Positions 1 to 8,392 of a stretch of DNA of 27,719 bases are shown piece after piece (within the stretch, counting starts at the first letter, position 1; each line of letters opens with the position of its first letter). The position numbers were made by a program, and so were the translations under genes. The stretch covers positions 1 to 27,719 of the forward strand of contig SLOR01000373.1 of NCBI GenBank assembly GCA_007132395.1, in the 5' to 3' direction. Source of the stretch: Bacteroidales bacterium (lineage in GTDB: Bacteria > Bacteroidota > Bacteroidia > Bacteroidales > UBA7960). The notes beneath the pieces were generated by a model. That model saw only the letters and a program-made list of their open reading frames with translations, made no database searches and had not been told where the DNA came from.

Positions 1-800
1 ACCTTATCCTGGCGGAAAATTGACAATACGTTGATCCCCAGTGCTGCTCTCAGCCTGCTTTGAGCGAGCGTCTGGCCGGCCAGGTGAGAACCGGGCTGTA
101 TGGTAATAAAAAATGCTCTTTCCTGGAGTGAATAAGATCCCGGAATGTTTTGCCTGCCATTATCGGCCCCTTTTGACTTTGATTTTTCTTGTTTGGGTAG
201 CAGGTGTCGGCCGATAAATGCCATAAACGCAATTCCGGCGATCATAGCTCCCAGTCCTACGGGTGTAAAATCAAAAAGCTGCAGGGGGCGGTGGCCTTCG
301 TTTTCCAGAGCATAGCTGATAAGGAGGTTAGGCGGGGTACCGATAAGCGTGGTAAAGCCTCCCAGGTGACATCCGAAAGCAAGAGGAATGAGCAGCCTGC
401 CTGGTGCCATACCTGTTGAGCGGGCAAGGTCCATTACAACAGGGAGCATAAGTGTAGCCACACCAATATTGTTGATAAACCCCGACATTAATCCCGAGGT
501 AAGCATAATAACCGTAATCATCTTCAGCTCACTACTTCCGGTAAGGTGTAAGAGTTGCCGGCTAATCATGCGTGCTATTCCGGTTCGGTAAAGCCCTGCG
601 CTAAGGATAAACATTGACCAAACCGTTATGACTGCCGGGTTGCTGAAACCCGATAAAGCCTCCGTGGTACTCACCAGGCCTGTGAGCGATAGCGCTCCCA
701 GCACCAGTATGGCCACCACATCCATTCTTATCCAGGCTGTGATAAAAAGCACCAGAGCCACTAAAAGGATGATAAAAACAAGGGCAATTTCAAAAGTCAT
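1..800 (-). CDS. SLC13-family permease (DASS/citrate-transporter-like), C-terminus cut by window edge
   Basis: Open from an ATG at 800-798 to the window edge with no stop, giving about 266 residues. It starts MTFEIALVFIILLVALVLF, a hydrophobic helix, and continues with several more membrane helices. Two family-typical stretches are visible: NPAVITVWSMFILSAGLYRTG, and GFINNIGVATLMLPVVMDLA followed by LIPLAFGCHLGGFTTLIGTPPN. The GFINN and LIGTPPN pieces are the repeated substrate/sodium-site signatures of this family. From about residue 235 the text (FFITIQPGSHLAGQTLAQS) looks like the start of a cytoplasmic TrkA-C/RCK-C domain, common in the larger SLC13-like bacterial permeases. The ATG overlaps the TGA of ispH as ATGA, so translation is probably coupled. 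The substrate (dicarboxylate, sulfate or other anion) cannot be told from the sequence. Confidence 0.85.
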   Translation of the reverse strand, partial: MTFEIALVFIILLVALVLFITAWIRMDVVAILVLGALSLTGLVSTTEALSGFSNPAVITVWSMFILSAGLYRTGIARMISRQLLHLTGSSELKMITVIMLTSGLMSGFINNIGVATLMLPVVMDLARSTGMAPGRLLIPLAFGCHLGGFTTLIGTPPNLLISYALENEGHRPLQLFDFTPVGLGAMIAGIAFMAFIGRHLLPKQEKSKSKGADNGRQNIPGSYSLQERAFFITIQPGSHLAGQTLAQSRLRAALGINVLSIFRQDK

Positions 801-1678
801 AACCTGAATTGCTTAATTTTCTCTGCTACTTCCTCCATCAGCCACATTGGAGTGGATGTGGCGCCGCACACTCCCACCTTGCTGCAGTCTTCAAACCATT
901 GTGCCTGTAGTTCTTCCGCCTCTGAAATGAAATGTGTGCGTGGGTTATTATCTCTGCATATGCCATAGAGATATTTTCCGTTGGAACTTTTTTTGCCGCT
1001 TACAAATATTACCACATCATGGTTTTGTGAGAAGCTTGCCAGGTGCGGGCCACGATTGGATACCTGCCCACAAATGGTTTTATGAGCTTTGAAGTTATTC
1101 TGTGGATTGCAATTTTGCTCTTTAATTTTCTGCTTGATAAGAGCGATGAGGTTCTCATAGTCTTCTTTGTTCTGGGTGGTCTGGCTATAAAGCACAATGG
1201 GTTTGGAGAAATCTATTGTGTCAAGGTTTTCAAAGTTGTTGCCCACTACAATAGCATCATTGCCCGTTTGCCCAATGAGGCCATTTACCTCGGCATGGCC
1301 TTCTTTGCCAAAAATCACCACCTGGCCCTGTTCCCTGTTAACCTCCTCATAGCCTGTTCTTACCTTATTTTGCAGTTTGAGTACCACGGGGCATGAAGCA
1401 TCAATAATTCCGATATTGTTTTGCCGTGCCAACTCGTAAGTGGATGGAGGTTCGCCGTGCGCCCGTATTAACACCCTTGCGTTTTTCAATTGTTCAAATT
1501 CCTGGTGACTTATCACCTCAAGGCCCATCTCTTTCAGCCTCTCAACTTCCTTGTTGTTATGCACGATATCACCCAGGCAATACAGGTTGCCATGTTGCTG
1601 AAGTTGCTCTTCTGCAACCTTTATGGCATTGATTACCCCAAAGCAGAATCCCGAGCGCTGATCAATATTAATTTCCAT
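797..1678 (-). CDS. ispH: 4-hydroxy-3-methylbut-2-enyl diphosphate reductase
   Basis: Last step of the MEP isoprenoid pathway: reduces HMBPP to IPP and DMAPP with a [4Fe-4S] cluster in the cytoplasm. The 293-residue protein has the three cluster cysteines at Cys12 (SGFCFGV), Cys96 (DASCPVV) and Cys203 (TICGQ); the family pattern is C12/C96/C197 in E. coli. His40, His74, Glu126 and His128 (KEGHAEV) fit the substrate pocket, and the C-terminal VGVCGATSTP segment is typical of Bacteroidota IspH. The start overlaps the end of porQ by 11 nt and the stop overlaps the transporter start by 4 nt, so the three genes form one transcript. In Porphyromonas porQ lies close to ispH with cmk between; here the two abut directly. 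Confidence 0.95.
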   Translation of the reverse strand: MEINIDQRSGFCFGVINAIKVAEEQLQQHGNLYCLGDIVHNNKEVERLKEMGLEVISHQEFEQLKNARVLIRAHGEPPSTYELARQNNIGIIDASCPVVLKLQNKVRTGYEEVNREQGQVVIFGKEGHAEVNGLIGQTGNDAIVVGNNFENLDTIDFSKPIVLYSQTTQNKEDYENLIALIKQKIKEQNCNPQNNFKAHKTICGQVSNRGPHLASFSQNHDVVIFVSGKKSSNGKYLYGICRDNNPRTHFISEAEELQAQWFEDCSKVGVCGATSTPMWLMEEVAEKIKQFRL

Positions 1679-2783
1679 CTTCCCTGATTGTTGGTTGCAA
1701 TACAGGTGTATCCTGTGGGCGGAAAAACAACCTGTCTAAATTGGTAGTAATAGAAAAATGATTAGGGGCTCCTGCCAGGTGGTAATTAGACCTGCCATAC
1801 TGAAACATAAAGTGCGAAACCCTTACACCAATTCCCCATGACAAGCCCACGGTTGACAAACGTGAATCCACACCCATCTCTTTTCGCCTGCGATAGTTGT
1901 AGCCAATGGCAGCAAAAAAGTTTTTAGAAGGGATAAACTCCGCTCCCAGCACTGCATGTCGCAGCAGTTTGTCGCCCCATTCACTGAATCGTTCCTGCGA
2001 TGTAGCATCGCCGGGTTGGGAGATAAGCAATGATTGTCCGGGTAGCTGCAGCTCCTGATAGGTGAGGTCGGGAATGTGCAGGTTATGGGCTACAAAGGAA
2101 AAGCGCAGGGGTGCGTTGGTAAGTTTTTTACTGGCTCCCAGTACAATGTCGAAGGGGAGGGGCTCCCGCCGGTTGTCATAGGTCGTAATTTGCCTCCCCA
2201 TGTTTCGCAATACCAGGCTGGTTGCCAGCAACCTGTCGGGGTCGGTATAGGCTACCGACACATCTGTTGCCAGGCCCAGGGAAGAGTATTGCTCAAGGGT
2301 TGAGGTGATGATTTTCAGGTTGCTGCCAATGCTGATTTTTTCCGTAAGGGCTCTTCCCCAGCCAATGGTGGCAGCGTATTCTCCTGCCGAAAATTCACCG
2401 GTTTGATAGCCAAACTCATCGGCTTCAATAAAACGCCCGTAGCTGATGTAGTTAATGGCAAAGGTCAGGTTGCCGATTTTCTCAAAGCCATAGGAAAAGG
2501 CAACCGTGCCATAATGGATATCGCTGAAATAGTCAACAAAGTTCAGGGAGATTTCATTCTGAAGCCCGGGATTGATGAGTGCCGGATAAAACAAAGCCAT
2601 ACCCAGATCGTTGTCCAGGTCGGGAATGGCGTAGCCGCCCAGCGCAGTAATGCGCGCTGTGGCCGGAAGGTTGAGAAACTCGTACACTCTGCCGCTCTGC
2701 CTTTGTGCCGCCGCTGTATCACAGGCAATAAGTGCCCAGAGCAGCATAATCCAGGAGAAGAAGGTAAGAGATGTGTTTCTCAC
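1668..2783 (-). CDS. porQ: Type IX secretion system protein PorQ
   Basis: PorQ is an outer-membrane beta-barrel protein needed for type IX secretion in Bacteroidota; it takes part with PorU, PorV and PorZ in processing cargo and attaching it to A-LPS at the cell surface. The 371-residue protein starts with an export signal (hydrophobic residues 7-20, then ACDTAAAQ). Family hallmarks follow directly: VYEFLNLPATARITALGGYA, then a stretch reading ALFYPALINPGL, and repeated amphipathic strands typical of PorV/PorQ barrels. LIAC at residues 18-21 also fits a lipobox, so signal peptidase I versus II processing is open; cleavage after AAAQ is more usual for this family. First gene of the porQ-ispH-transporter transcript, with a good promoter at 2878-2908. 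Confidence 0.88.
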   Translation of the reverse strand: MRNTSLTFFSWIMLLWALIACDTAAAQRQSGRVYEFLNLPATARITALGGYAIPDLDNDLGMALFYPALINPGLQNEISLNFVDYFSDIHYGTVAFSYGFEKIGNLTFAINYISYGRFIEADEFGYQTGEFSAGEYAATIGWGRALTEKISIGSNLKIITSTLEQYSSLGLATDVSVAYTDPDRLLATSLVLRNMGRQITTYDNRREPLPFDIVLGASKKLTNAPLRFSFVAHNLHIPDLTYQELQLPGQSLLISQPGDATSQERFSEWGDKLLRHAVLGAEFIPSKNFFAAIGYNYRRRKEMGVDSRLSTVGLSWGIGVRVSHFMFQYGRSNYHLAGAPNHFSITTNLDRLFFRPQDTPVLQPTIREDGN

Positions 2784-2836
2784 GTAAGCAGATTTAGGAT
2801 GTTTTAGTTTGGTGTTGTTTTATAACGAAATCAGTT

Positions 2837-2873
2837 CCCGGAAATTGCCAGGGGAAAAACCTGAGCCTCCGGG
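2837..2873 (-). other. Hairpin in the porQ leader / usp downstream region
   Basis: CCCGGA (2837-2842) pairs with TCCGGG (2868-2873), with an inner CAGG/CCTG stem. It lies between the porQ -7 box and the porQ start, so it would be in the porQ 5' leader. It also lies just after the usp stop and could help end that transcript, although no U-run follows it. Confidence 0.35.
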
Positions 2874-2877
2874 AGTG

Positions 2878-2908
2878 CAAAACTACCAACATTTGTCAGT
2901 TTTGCCAA
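2878..2908 (-). promoter_or_regulatory. Bacteroidota-type promoter for porQ-ispH-transporter
   Basis: On the minus strand TTG (2908-2906) is followed after 20 nt by TAGTTTTG (2885-2878), matching the -33 TTTG / -7 TAnnTTTG consensus of the Bacteroidota housekeeping sigma factor. It lies about 95 nt upstream of the porQ ATG and only 5 nt beyond the usp stop. Confidence 0.55.
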
Positions 2909-2912
2909 GCTC

Positions 2913-3779
2913 TTATTCGATGAGGCCGTCATGTTTTACCAATATTCTGGTTTTGTGGCTTAATACCGGTATGGGAGCCTGGTTAACCATTTGCTGGGCA
3001 TAGGTACCCATAAGTACGTTTTGTGATGAAAATTCCTGTTCGGTCATGATGGAAATAAGGTCGGCGTTGCGTTTCTGGGCATATTCGATAGTGGCCCGGG
3101 TAATGTTTTCGTCCACTATTTTTTCGTTAATATATCTTAGCCCCGACTTTACTATCAATTCCATGACATCCCGGGTATTGTTTTCTACCCTTTGTTCAGT
3201 GGTTTTCATTTTGGAACTGTGTAAAGAAAGCACATTGATCTGGGCCTTGAAGTATTGCGCCAGCTCAAGGGTAAAAGGAACTTTCTGGATGGTTTCGAAG
3301 GTGCTGTCGATGGGAAGCACTATTTTTTCCAGCACCGGTTTTTTTATTCTGAAATTTTTCTTCAGGGTAATTACAGGCCTGTTGGCATGCGAAATGATTT
3401 TGGAGGCATTGTTGCCTACCCACATTTCTTCAAACCCGGACATACCGTGGGCCCCGGCAATTATGAGCCAGGCTTCGGTATATTTTGCCAGGTTGGTGAC
3501 TTCCTCGTAAATCTTTCCGCTTAGTATCCTGTAGGTAATCTCTCCTGGTATACTGTCTTTATACCTGGCAATAAGCTTCTCGAAAGATTTCTCCGTTGCA
3601 GAATTTTTTCCTTTTCCATCCCTGGGAACAAGGGAGTCAATGTCGCGCTTTTTGGTTACATAAACCAGCCTGAGTTTGGATTGGGTTTGCCCGGCAATGC
3701 CTAAGGCATACTCAAATGCTTGAATGGATGACCTGGAGAAGTCAATCCCAACTACTATACTTTTCTCTATATCTGACAT
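2913..3779 (-). CDS. Universal stress protein, two tandem UspA domains
   Basis: The 288-residue protein has two Usp folds (about 1-145 and 150-280). The first opens with IVVGIDFSRSSIQAFEYAL and ends with an ATP-binding type G-x2-G-x9-G motif (GAHG, then GNNASKII about residues 108-128). The second starts KIVLPIDSTFETIQKVPF and has lost that glycine motif (MTEQEFSSQNVLMG), which is common in two-domain Usp proteins. Usp proteins are cytoplasmic and act in stress or growth-arrest responses; the target here is unknown. It appears to be a single-gene unit: a 191-nt gap separates it from coaE upstream on the same strand. Confidence 0.88.
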   Translation of the reverse strand: MSDIEKSIVVGIDFSRSSIQAFEYALGIAGQTQSKLRLVYVTKKRDIDSLVPRDGKGKNSATEKSFEKLIARYKDSIPGEITYRILSGKIYEEVTNLAKYTEAWLIIAGAHGMSGFEEMWVGNNASKIISHANRPVITLKKNFRIKKPVLEKIVLPIDSTFETIQKVPFTLELAQYFKAQINVLSLHSSKMKTTEQRVENNTRDVMELIVKSGLRYINEKIVDENITRATIEYAQKRNADLISIMTEQEFSSQNVLMGTYAQQMVNQAPIPVLSHKTRILVKHDGLIE

Positions 3780-3970
3780 GGCGGGTGCTTTTTTGTGGGT
3801 TTTATCCTACTAAAGTACTAAATATTACCCACAAAGTAAAGTATTACCTATCTGAAATAGAGTATGTTGAAGGAAGAGAAAATGAAGGCTTCTCAACAGG
3901 TCCAGCATTCATTGGTTTTGAGATAGAGTCTGTTATGGGGAGTCGCAGGGTAGTCTTTTTCGGGCCATCA
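3780..3970. other. Intergenic region between coaE and usp
   Basis: 191 nt without a convincing gene. The usp-proximal part is AT-rich and has short direct repeats (TACTAAAG/TACTAAAT at about 3809-3824, and two TATTACC copies). On the minus strand TTACTTTG is a near match to a -7 box. No clear terminator for coaE was found. Confidence 0.4.
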
Positions 3971-4561
3971 TTATTGGCACTGTTGGAGCAATTGCGCGTG
4001 TATTCGAAGTATTTCAGGGATGATAAGTGAAGTATTGTCGTTGCACAGAAGATAATGTGCCATTTTTATTTTCTCCTCCTGAGGCATCTGGCGAGAGAGT
4101 CTTTGTTTCACCTGCTCCCGGGTAGAGCCATCCCGTTTCTGTACCCTGCTGATAAGCACCTCCTCAGGGGCATGCACCAGGATAATTTTGTCGAATCGCT
4201 CATGGCTTCCTGTTTCAAATACGATGGCTGCTTCCTGAATTACATAGGGGTGATGGCGGTGCTCATGGAGCCAGTGGTTGAAACGCTGGTAAACAGCAGG
4301 ATGAATGATTTTGTTGAGCTTTTCCAATTTTTGTGGTTGAGCGAAAACTAGGCTTGCAATGGCTTTCAGGTCAATAATGTTATTCTCGTCAAGAATTTCA
4401 TCTCCCAATTCGCCGCGCACCTGATTCTTGATATCATCGTCATTATAAAGCATTTTGGCTTCCCTGTCAGCGTAAAAGACCGGTATGCCCAACACCTCAA
4501 AAACCTTGCATACACTGGTTTTGCCACTTCCCATATTCCCTGTTACCGCAACTTTCAGCAT
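3971..4561 (-). CDS. coaE: Dephospho-CoA kinase
   Basis: Final step of CoA synthesis: ATP-dependent 3'-phosphorylation of dephospho-CoA in the cytoplasm. At 196 residues it has the normal family length. The Walker A loop is GNMGSGKTS (residues 8-16). Other family marks are the segment FYADREAKMLY after the P-loop strand, LNKIIHPAVYQRF in the middle, and the lid-like HAPEEVLISRVQKRDGSTREQVKQRLSRQMPQEEK. It starts 4 nt after the end of the YbbR-like gene and is the last gene of the nusB cluster. Confidence 0.94.
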   Translation of the reverse strand: MLKVAVTGNMGSGKTSVCKVFEVLGIPVFYADREAKMLYNDDDIKNQVRGELGDEILDENNIIDLKAIASLVFAQPQKLEKLNKIIHPAVYQRFNHWLHEHRHHPYVIQEAAIVFETGSHERFDKIILVHAPEEVLISRVQKRDGSTREQVKQRLSRQMPQEEKIKMAHYLLCNDNTSLIIPEILRIHAQLLQQCQ

Positions 4562-4565
4562 GGTT

Positions 4566-5576
4566 TTATTTTTTAATCCAAACGTATTCCACCTCAGCGG
4601 GTCTTATTCTGATTATTTCCACCAGCCCGGGTTTTTCTTTTACTTCAGCCTTTAGTCGAAAACCTGCTGTACCGATAGTATCCGGGCAGTTTACAGCCAC
4701 CCTGAACATTTCGGGGCTGATGGCCTTATCATCGCGCAATGCAACCAAATAATACACCGATACTTTGTCAGGAAAGAGCAAAAGGTCTCCCTCATCGCTA
4801 TTGCCTGAGGGGGCGTTGGCATTGCAGTCGATATGAAGGGGTAGTTCTACCATGGCTTCGGTAAACTCTTCCACCGGAATATGCACGTCCACGCGTGAAT
4901 GCGACAGACTTATCTGCTGCTGATAATAAGGATTGTGCAACTCCACGCTGGTATTGATGTGCTGGTCTGCCGCCGAAGCTTTGAGTGTGCGTGTATGGAT
5001 GGCGGTAACCGAATCTCTCAGATGCAAAGGACCGTAGGCATAAACCGAATCGGGTTCTACGAGAGCAATGTCGTAGGTTTTAAAGCCTGGGCGAAATTCC
5101 AGTTCTTTATCAAGGATTACCGGCACTTTCCTGTAAAAGGCTTCCTCTGCCGAAAAGAAGATGGTATCGGGGAGCACGGAGATGGCCCGGCGCGGTATTT
5201 CTGTTTTGAGCGAGAAGCGGGTAGCAGCCTGCGAGGCTGTAAGATAATATAGGGTGTTGTTATTGCGCGTCATTTTTTGTAACGAGCTGAAATCGGCCTC
5301 CATAATTTCGGCCCGGCGGTTGAATCGTGAGGCCAGCAGTTTCATTCCCGTTGATTGCACATTTACCATGAAAGTGGTATCAGCCTGATGGCTGAAAATC
5401 AAATCTCTGGGAATATTGCTGATGGTAATTTTAACGGGTATCGTTGCAGCACTTTCCCTGAACATTTTTATGGAGAGCCATGCCAAAAAGCTAAACACCA
5501 AGCACAACGCAAAGATGGAAAACTTGCGTCGGGTTTCGGGGGTGTTGTCCAGTTGTTGCCAGGGTAGCTTGTTCAT
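4566..5576 (-). CDS. YbbR-like (CdaR-type) membrane-anchored protein
   Basis: I take the ATG at 5576 (MNKLPWQQLDNTPETRRKF) rather than the in-frame ATG 42 nt upstream, because it places a short basic segment before the single membrane helix (FSIFALCLVFSFLAWLSIKMF), as in the family; 336 residues. After the helix the protein has extracytoplasmic YbbR-type repeats, the first reading TIPVKITISNIPRDLIF. YbbR/CdaR proteins in Firmicutes regulate the diadenylate cyclase CdaA; in Bacteroidota the gene sits between yajC and coaE and its role is not established. No cyclase gene lies beside it here. The operon context is clear; the function is inferred only from the fold. Confidence 0.8.
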   Translation of the reverse strand: MNKLPWQQLDNTPETRRKFSIFALCLVFSFLAWLSIKMFRESAATIPVKITISNIPRDLIFSHQADTTFMVNVQSTGMKLLASRFNRRAEIMEADFSSLQKMTRNNNTLYYLTASQAATRFSLKTEIPRRAISVLPDTIFFSAEEAFYRKVPVILDKELEFRPGFKTYDIALVEPDSVYAYGPLHLRDSVTAIHTRTLKASAADQHINTSVELHNPYYQQQISLSHSRVDVHIPVEEFTEAMVELPLHIDCNANAPSGNSDEGDLLLFPDKVSVYYLVALRDDKAISPEMFRVAVNCPDTIGTAGFRLKAEVKEKPGLVEIIRIRPAEVEYVWIKK

Positions 5577-5667
5577 GATGCTTGGGGTTAGGTGCTGTGA
5601 AATAACAAAAAATCCCAACCGTTCCTTCGAGAGGCCCGGTCAGGATTCTTTACAATAAAACAGGATA

Positions 5668-5997
5668 TTATCTGTTTTCTGATAATTGTTGCTCCTGTGG
5701 GCCATCCATAGCTACGGCAGACTTTTCAACCCTGAAGCTGATGTTGGGAGCTACTTCAATGGTGAAAGTTTTTTCCTGTACTTCACTAATCTTTCCGTGA
5801 ATTCCACCGATAGTAATAATTTTATCGCCTTTCTTCAGTGCTTCTCTGTACTTTTTGGAATCTTTCTGTTTTTTCAACTGGGGGCGGATAAAAAACAGGT
5901 AGAAAACAACGATAATAAGCAGTAAAGGTAAAAATGCAGCAAAACCGCTACCACCATCCTCGGGAGAGGACATAAGTAAAATGTTCAAAATGTTCAT
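5668..5997 (-). CDS. yajC: Preprotein translocase subunit YajC
   Basis: 109 residues with one N-terminal membrane helix (about 19-37, AAFLPLLLIIVVFYLFFI) followed at once by the family signature RPQLKKQKD and the cytoplasmic GDKIITIGGIHGKISEV segment. YajC is the small accessory partner of SecDF in the Sec translocon. It lies between the DUF1573 lipoprotein gene (101 nt upstream) and the ybbR-like gene, the usual Bacteroidota arrangement. Confidence 0.95.
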   Translation of the reverse strand: MNILNILLMSSPEDGGSGFAAFLPLLLIIVVFYLFFIRPQLKKQKDSKKYREALKKGDKIITIGGIHGKISEVQEKTFTIEVAPNISFRVEKSAVAMDGPQEQQLSENR

Positions 5998-6098
5998 GTC
6001 AGATTTTAGGTTTATAGATGATTACTAAAACGAAATTATCAAAAATTTATTAATTCATGAGTTTGTGCTTGTTTTCTGTGGATTCGAAAAACCTTTGG

Positions 6099-6536
6099 TT
6101 ATCTGTCCAGCACTTCAGCCGTAATACGCAAAGTTACAACAGATTCTTCACTATTGGTAAGAACTCTTACAGTTTCTGACTGAAATCCTCTTCGGCCGGC
6201 AGAGTTGAATACCACGTTAATGCGGCTATCCTGCCCTGGCATAAGTGGCTCTTTGGGGTAGTCGCCAACTGTGCAGCCGCAACCGCTTCTGATGCCGGTA
6301 ATAAGCAATGGGGCTGAGCCCGTATTGGAAAAGCGAAAGCCGTAAGCAACCCTTTCACCGGAAATGATTTTTCCAAAATCATGTACTTCTTTCTCGAATG
6401 TTACTTCCGGGCCTTGCCCGTTGTTTGTAACCGGGGCTTGTATTTCAGCATTTCCCTTTTCTGCAGCACCCTGGCATGCACTCAAAAGGGTTAGCGTAAG
6501 GGCCAATAATACAACCTGTAATCTTATGGCTTTCAT
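6099..6536 (-). CDS. DUF1573 lipoprotein
   Basis: 145 residues. The signal peptide ends in a lipobox LLSAC with Cys21 as the lipidated residue; the next residues (QGAA) carry no strong inner-membrane retention signal. The rest is one DUF1573 domain, an Ig-like (ASH/MSP-type) fold: EVHDFGKIISGERVAYGFRF, then SGCGCTVGDYPKEPLMPGQ with the characteristic CGC, then INVVFNSAGRRGFQSETV. The function is unknown; it is periplasmic or surface-attached. It starts 14 nt after nusB ends and sits before yajC, a position DUF1573 genes often hold in this phylum. Confidence 0.88.
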   Translation of the reverse strand: MKAIRLQVVLLALTLTLLSACQGAAEKGNAEIQAPVTNNGQGPEVTFEKEVHDFGKIISGERVAYGFRFSNTGSAPLLITGIRSGCGCTVGDYPKEPLMPGQDSRINVVFNSAGRRGFQSETVRVLTNSEESVVTLRITAEVLDR

Positions 6537-6550
6537 GTGTTCAGCGATTA

Positions 6551-7486
6551 TCAGGATTTGGTAATCTTTTTTACTTTGTTGTCTGCGGTAAGTTCCTCTA
6601 CCAGCTTGTCGAGCACCCCATTCACAAATATTTTGCTTTTGGGTGTACTGTACATTTTAGAAAGTTCAATGTACTCGTTGAGTGATACCTTAACCGGAAT
6701 CTCTGCAAACTGTGTTATCTCCGTAAGGGCCATTTTCATGATGATAATATCCATCAGGGCGATGCGTTCAATATCCCAGTTCTGGGTTTTGGCAGCTATG
6801 AGGGGTCCAAATTCCTTATCATGAAGGATGGTTTTTTTGAAAAGCTCACGGGCAAACTTTTTGTCATCCGGGTCTTTGTATAGACTCATCATTTTAAAGT
6901 CATCTTCGTTGCCATTGTTCATGGCTTTGATGCTTTTAATAATCATTTTGTTTACCAGCTCCCAGTCGTCGAGCCAGTAAATGGAATTATCTTCGTAAAA
7001 GTGATGAAGCAGTTCTGTTTCACAAACGTAGTTTTTGAGCAGCTTAAGTATAAGGTCTCTGTCCTGTTCAAATGAGCAATCCTTCATGCTCATATATTCC
7101 TGGTAGTGCTTCCCTTCGCGAAACTGCATAAAGATTTTTTTGGAAATTTCAGGTGCCTTAGCCCATGATATTTTCCGCTCCTTGAGTTTTTCCTCCAGCT
7201 CCATGCTGTTGGCAATGCCCAACAGGCATTTGTTTTCTAAAAAACGGGTGTTAGGGTTAAGGTCTTCGTGGGAAGGTACCTTTTTAATTTTGTTGTCCTC
7301 GACAGTTTTTCTGGCTTGGCGGCCTATATCAACGAGGAGTGTAAGCTGATAAAGATAAAGGTCGTAGATTTTATCGATACTGAAAAGCAATTCTTTTTCG
7401 CCGGCGTTGAGGGATGAATTTCCCGACTGAAAAAATGCATACAGGCTTTGTAATACTTTAACGCGTAAATGCCTTCTGTTTAGCAT
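6551..7486 (-). CDS. nusB: Transcription antitermination factor NusB, long Bacteroidota form
   Basis: 311 residues, about twice the E. coli protein. The N-terminus MLNRRHLRVKVLQSLYAFFQ is the NusB start helix with its basic RNA-binding face. A long insert (about 35-190) follows, and the C-terminal part (FKKTILHDKEFGPLIAAKTQNWDIERIALMD, MALTEITQFAEIPVKVSLNEYIELSKMYST, FVNGVLDKLVEEL) is the standard NusB core. NusB with NusE binds boxA RNA to antiterminate rRNA transcription. The insert is usual in this phylum and its function is unknown. First gene of the nusB-DUF1573-yajC-ybbR-coaE cluster. Confidence 0.93.
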   Translation of the reverse strand: MLNRRHLRVKVLQSLYAFFQSGNSSLNAGEKELLFSIDKIYDLYLYQLTLLVDIGRQARKTVEDNKIKKVPSHEDLNPNTRFLENKCLLGIANSMELEEKLKERKISWAKAPEISKKIFMQFREGKHYQEYMSMKDCSFEQDRDLILKLLKNYVCETELLHHFYEDNSIYWLDDWELVNKMIIKSIKAMNNGNEDDFKMMSLYKDPDDKKFARELFKKTILHDKEFGPLIAAKTQNWDIERIALMDIIIMKMALTEITQFAEIPVKVSLNEYIELSKMYSTPKSKIFVNGVLDKLVEELTADNKVKKITKS

Positions 7487-7554
7487 AGAGTAATAAAATT
7501 CAAAACTTTAGTAACAAGGAACGAAGCTTTTGGCTTGAGGCCAGAAAAGCAATG

Positions 7555-7562
7555 CAAAAGTA
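7555..7562 (-). promoter_or_regulatory. Candidate -7 box for nusB
   Basis: Reads TACTTTTG on the minus strand, a full TAnnTTTG match about 70 nt upstream of the nusB start. No good -33 element lies at the right spacing. Confidence 0.35.
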
Positions 7563-7772
7563 ATTCATTTTTAAAAACTTTTGGCCACGCAATAATAATT
7601 TAGATGCAAAGTTGTTATTTTTCAATAAAGTTTGTTTTTTGCTTGTTGAAACCTATGTAAGGTCAAATTCGCTAAAGTAAGGAACGGCGAAGGGTTTTTT
7701 ATTCTGCCCAAGGATTGTTATATTTGGGCTGCCATTACAAGGGTATTATTAAGATTTGTTTTCAAATGGCCC

Positions 7773-7804
7773 TTGCATGAATGAAAAAAGTTTTTTTATT
7801 TTTG
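7773..7804 (+). promoter_or_regulatory. Bacteroidota-type promoter for the PUR-alpha-like gene
   Basis: TTG (7773-7775), a 21-nt spacer, then TATTTTTG (7797-7804), matching the -33/-7 consensus. The start codon is 28 nt after the -7 box, giving a short leader. Confidence 0.55.
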
Positions 7805-7832
7805 CCAAAACTAATTCAAAGAAAGAAACTGT

Positions 7833-8216
7833 ATGAGTATGGAAGAGACAGGAAAGCAGTATAATAACGAGGAGTTGTTTTCAAAAGCTGTAAGAGCAGG
7901 AAAAAGGACCTACTTTTTTGATGTAAAGTCAACACGTGCAGGAGAGAATTATCTCACCATCACCGAAAGTAAGAAGCGCTTTGATCAGCAAACAGGAAAG
8001 TTTTTTTTTGAAAAACACAAACTATTTCTCTATCAGGAAGATTTCACAAAGTTTGAAACAGCCCTGAAGCAAGCCTTTGAATACATAGAAACCGGCGAGG
8101 TGCCCCAGTCGTACCTGGATGAAGTGGCCGAAGAAGAGCAAAGGCGTAAGGAAAAAGAATTTACCGACATTGAATTCGAAGACCTCGATAAGAAAGACGA
8201 TAATACCGAAGAATAA
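7833..8216 (+). CDS. PUR-alpha-like nucleic-acid-binding protein (DUF3276)
   Basis: 127 residues. The core (about 12-90) has the DUF3276/PUR repeat: ELFSKAVRAGKRTYFFDVKS, then ENYLTITESKKRF, then FFFEKHKLFLYQEDFTKFETALKQAFEYI. This is the bacterial version of the PUR domain (whirly-like beta-beta-beta-beta-alpha fold) known from Borrelia and Bacteroidetes to bind single-stranded nucleic acid. The C-terminal 35 residues are highly charged (EEEQRRKEKEF, DLDKKDDNTEE) and probably disordered. It is a single-gene unit with its own promoter and terminator. The cellular role in this phylum is not known. Confidence 0.88.
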   Translation: MSMEETGKQYNNEELFSKAVRAGKRTYFFDVKSTRAGENYLTITESKKRFDQQTGKFFFEKHKLFLYQEDFTKFETALKQAFEYIETGEVPQSYLDEVAEEEQRRKEKEFTDIEFEDLDKKDDNTEE

Positions 8217-8254
8217 GTGATCCTTCATTTTTACCGGCATTATAATTAAAACTG

Positions 8255-8290
8255 AAGAGTTGAACCCCCGCGATTCAACTCTTTTTTGTT
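8255..8290 (+). terminator. Rho-independent terminator after the PUR-alpha-like gene
   Basis: Perfect 10-bp stem AAGAGTTGAA (8255-8264) / TTCAACTCTT (8274-8283) with a 9-nt loop, followed by TTTTGTT. It lies 38 nt after the stop codon. Confidence 0.9.
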
Positions 8291-8392
8291 CTTTCGTAGT
8301 CGAATTCTTTTACAAATTGACTGTTTAGTGCCCCGTGGGTAAAGGGGGGTAACTTTTTATAAAAAATACTGCCTCGGCCACTTTTTAAATTG

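Larger units (their letters stand above)
7487..7832. other. Divergent intergenic region between nusB and the PUR-alpha-like gene
   Basis: 346 nt, AT-rich, with no gene. It holds a minus-strand -7 candidate for nusB (7562-7555), an imperfect hairpin in the nusB leader (7526-7550, GCTTTT..GGC / GCC..AAAAGC with a 2-nt bulge), a plus-strand TATATTTG box at 7719-7726 overlapping a GCCCAA/TTGGGC stem (7706-7729), and the promoter of the downstream plus-strand gene. Confidence 0.6.
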
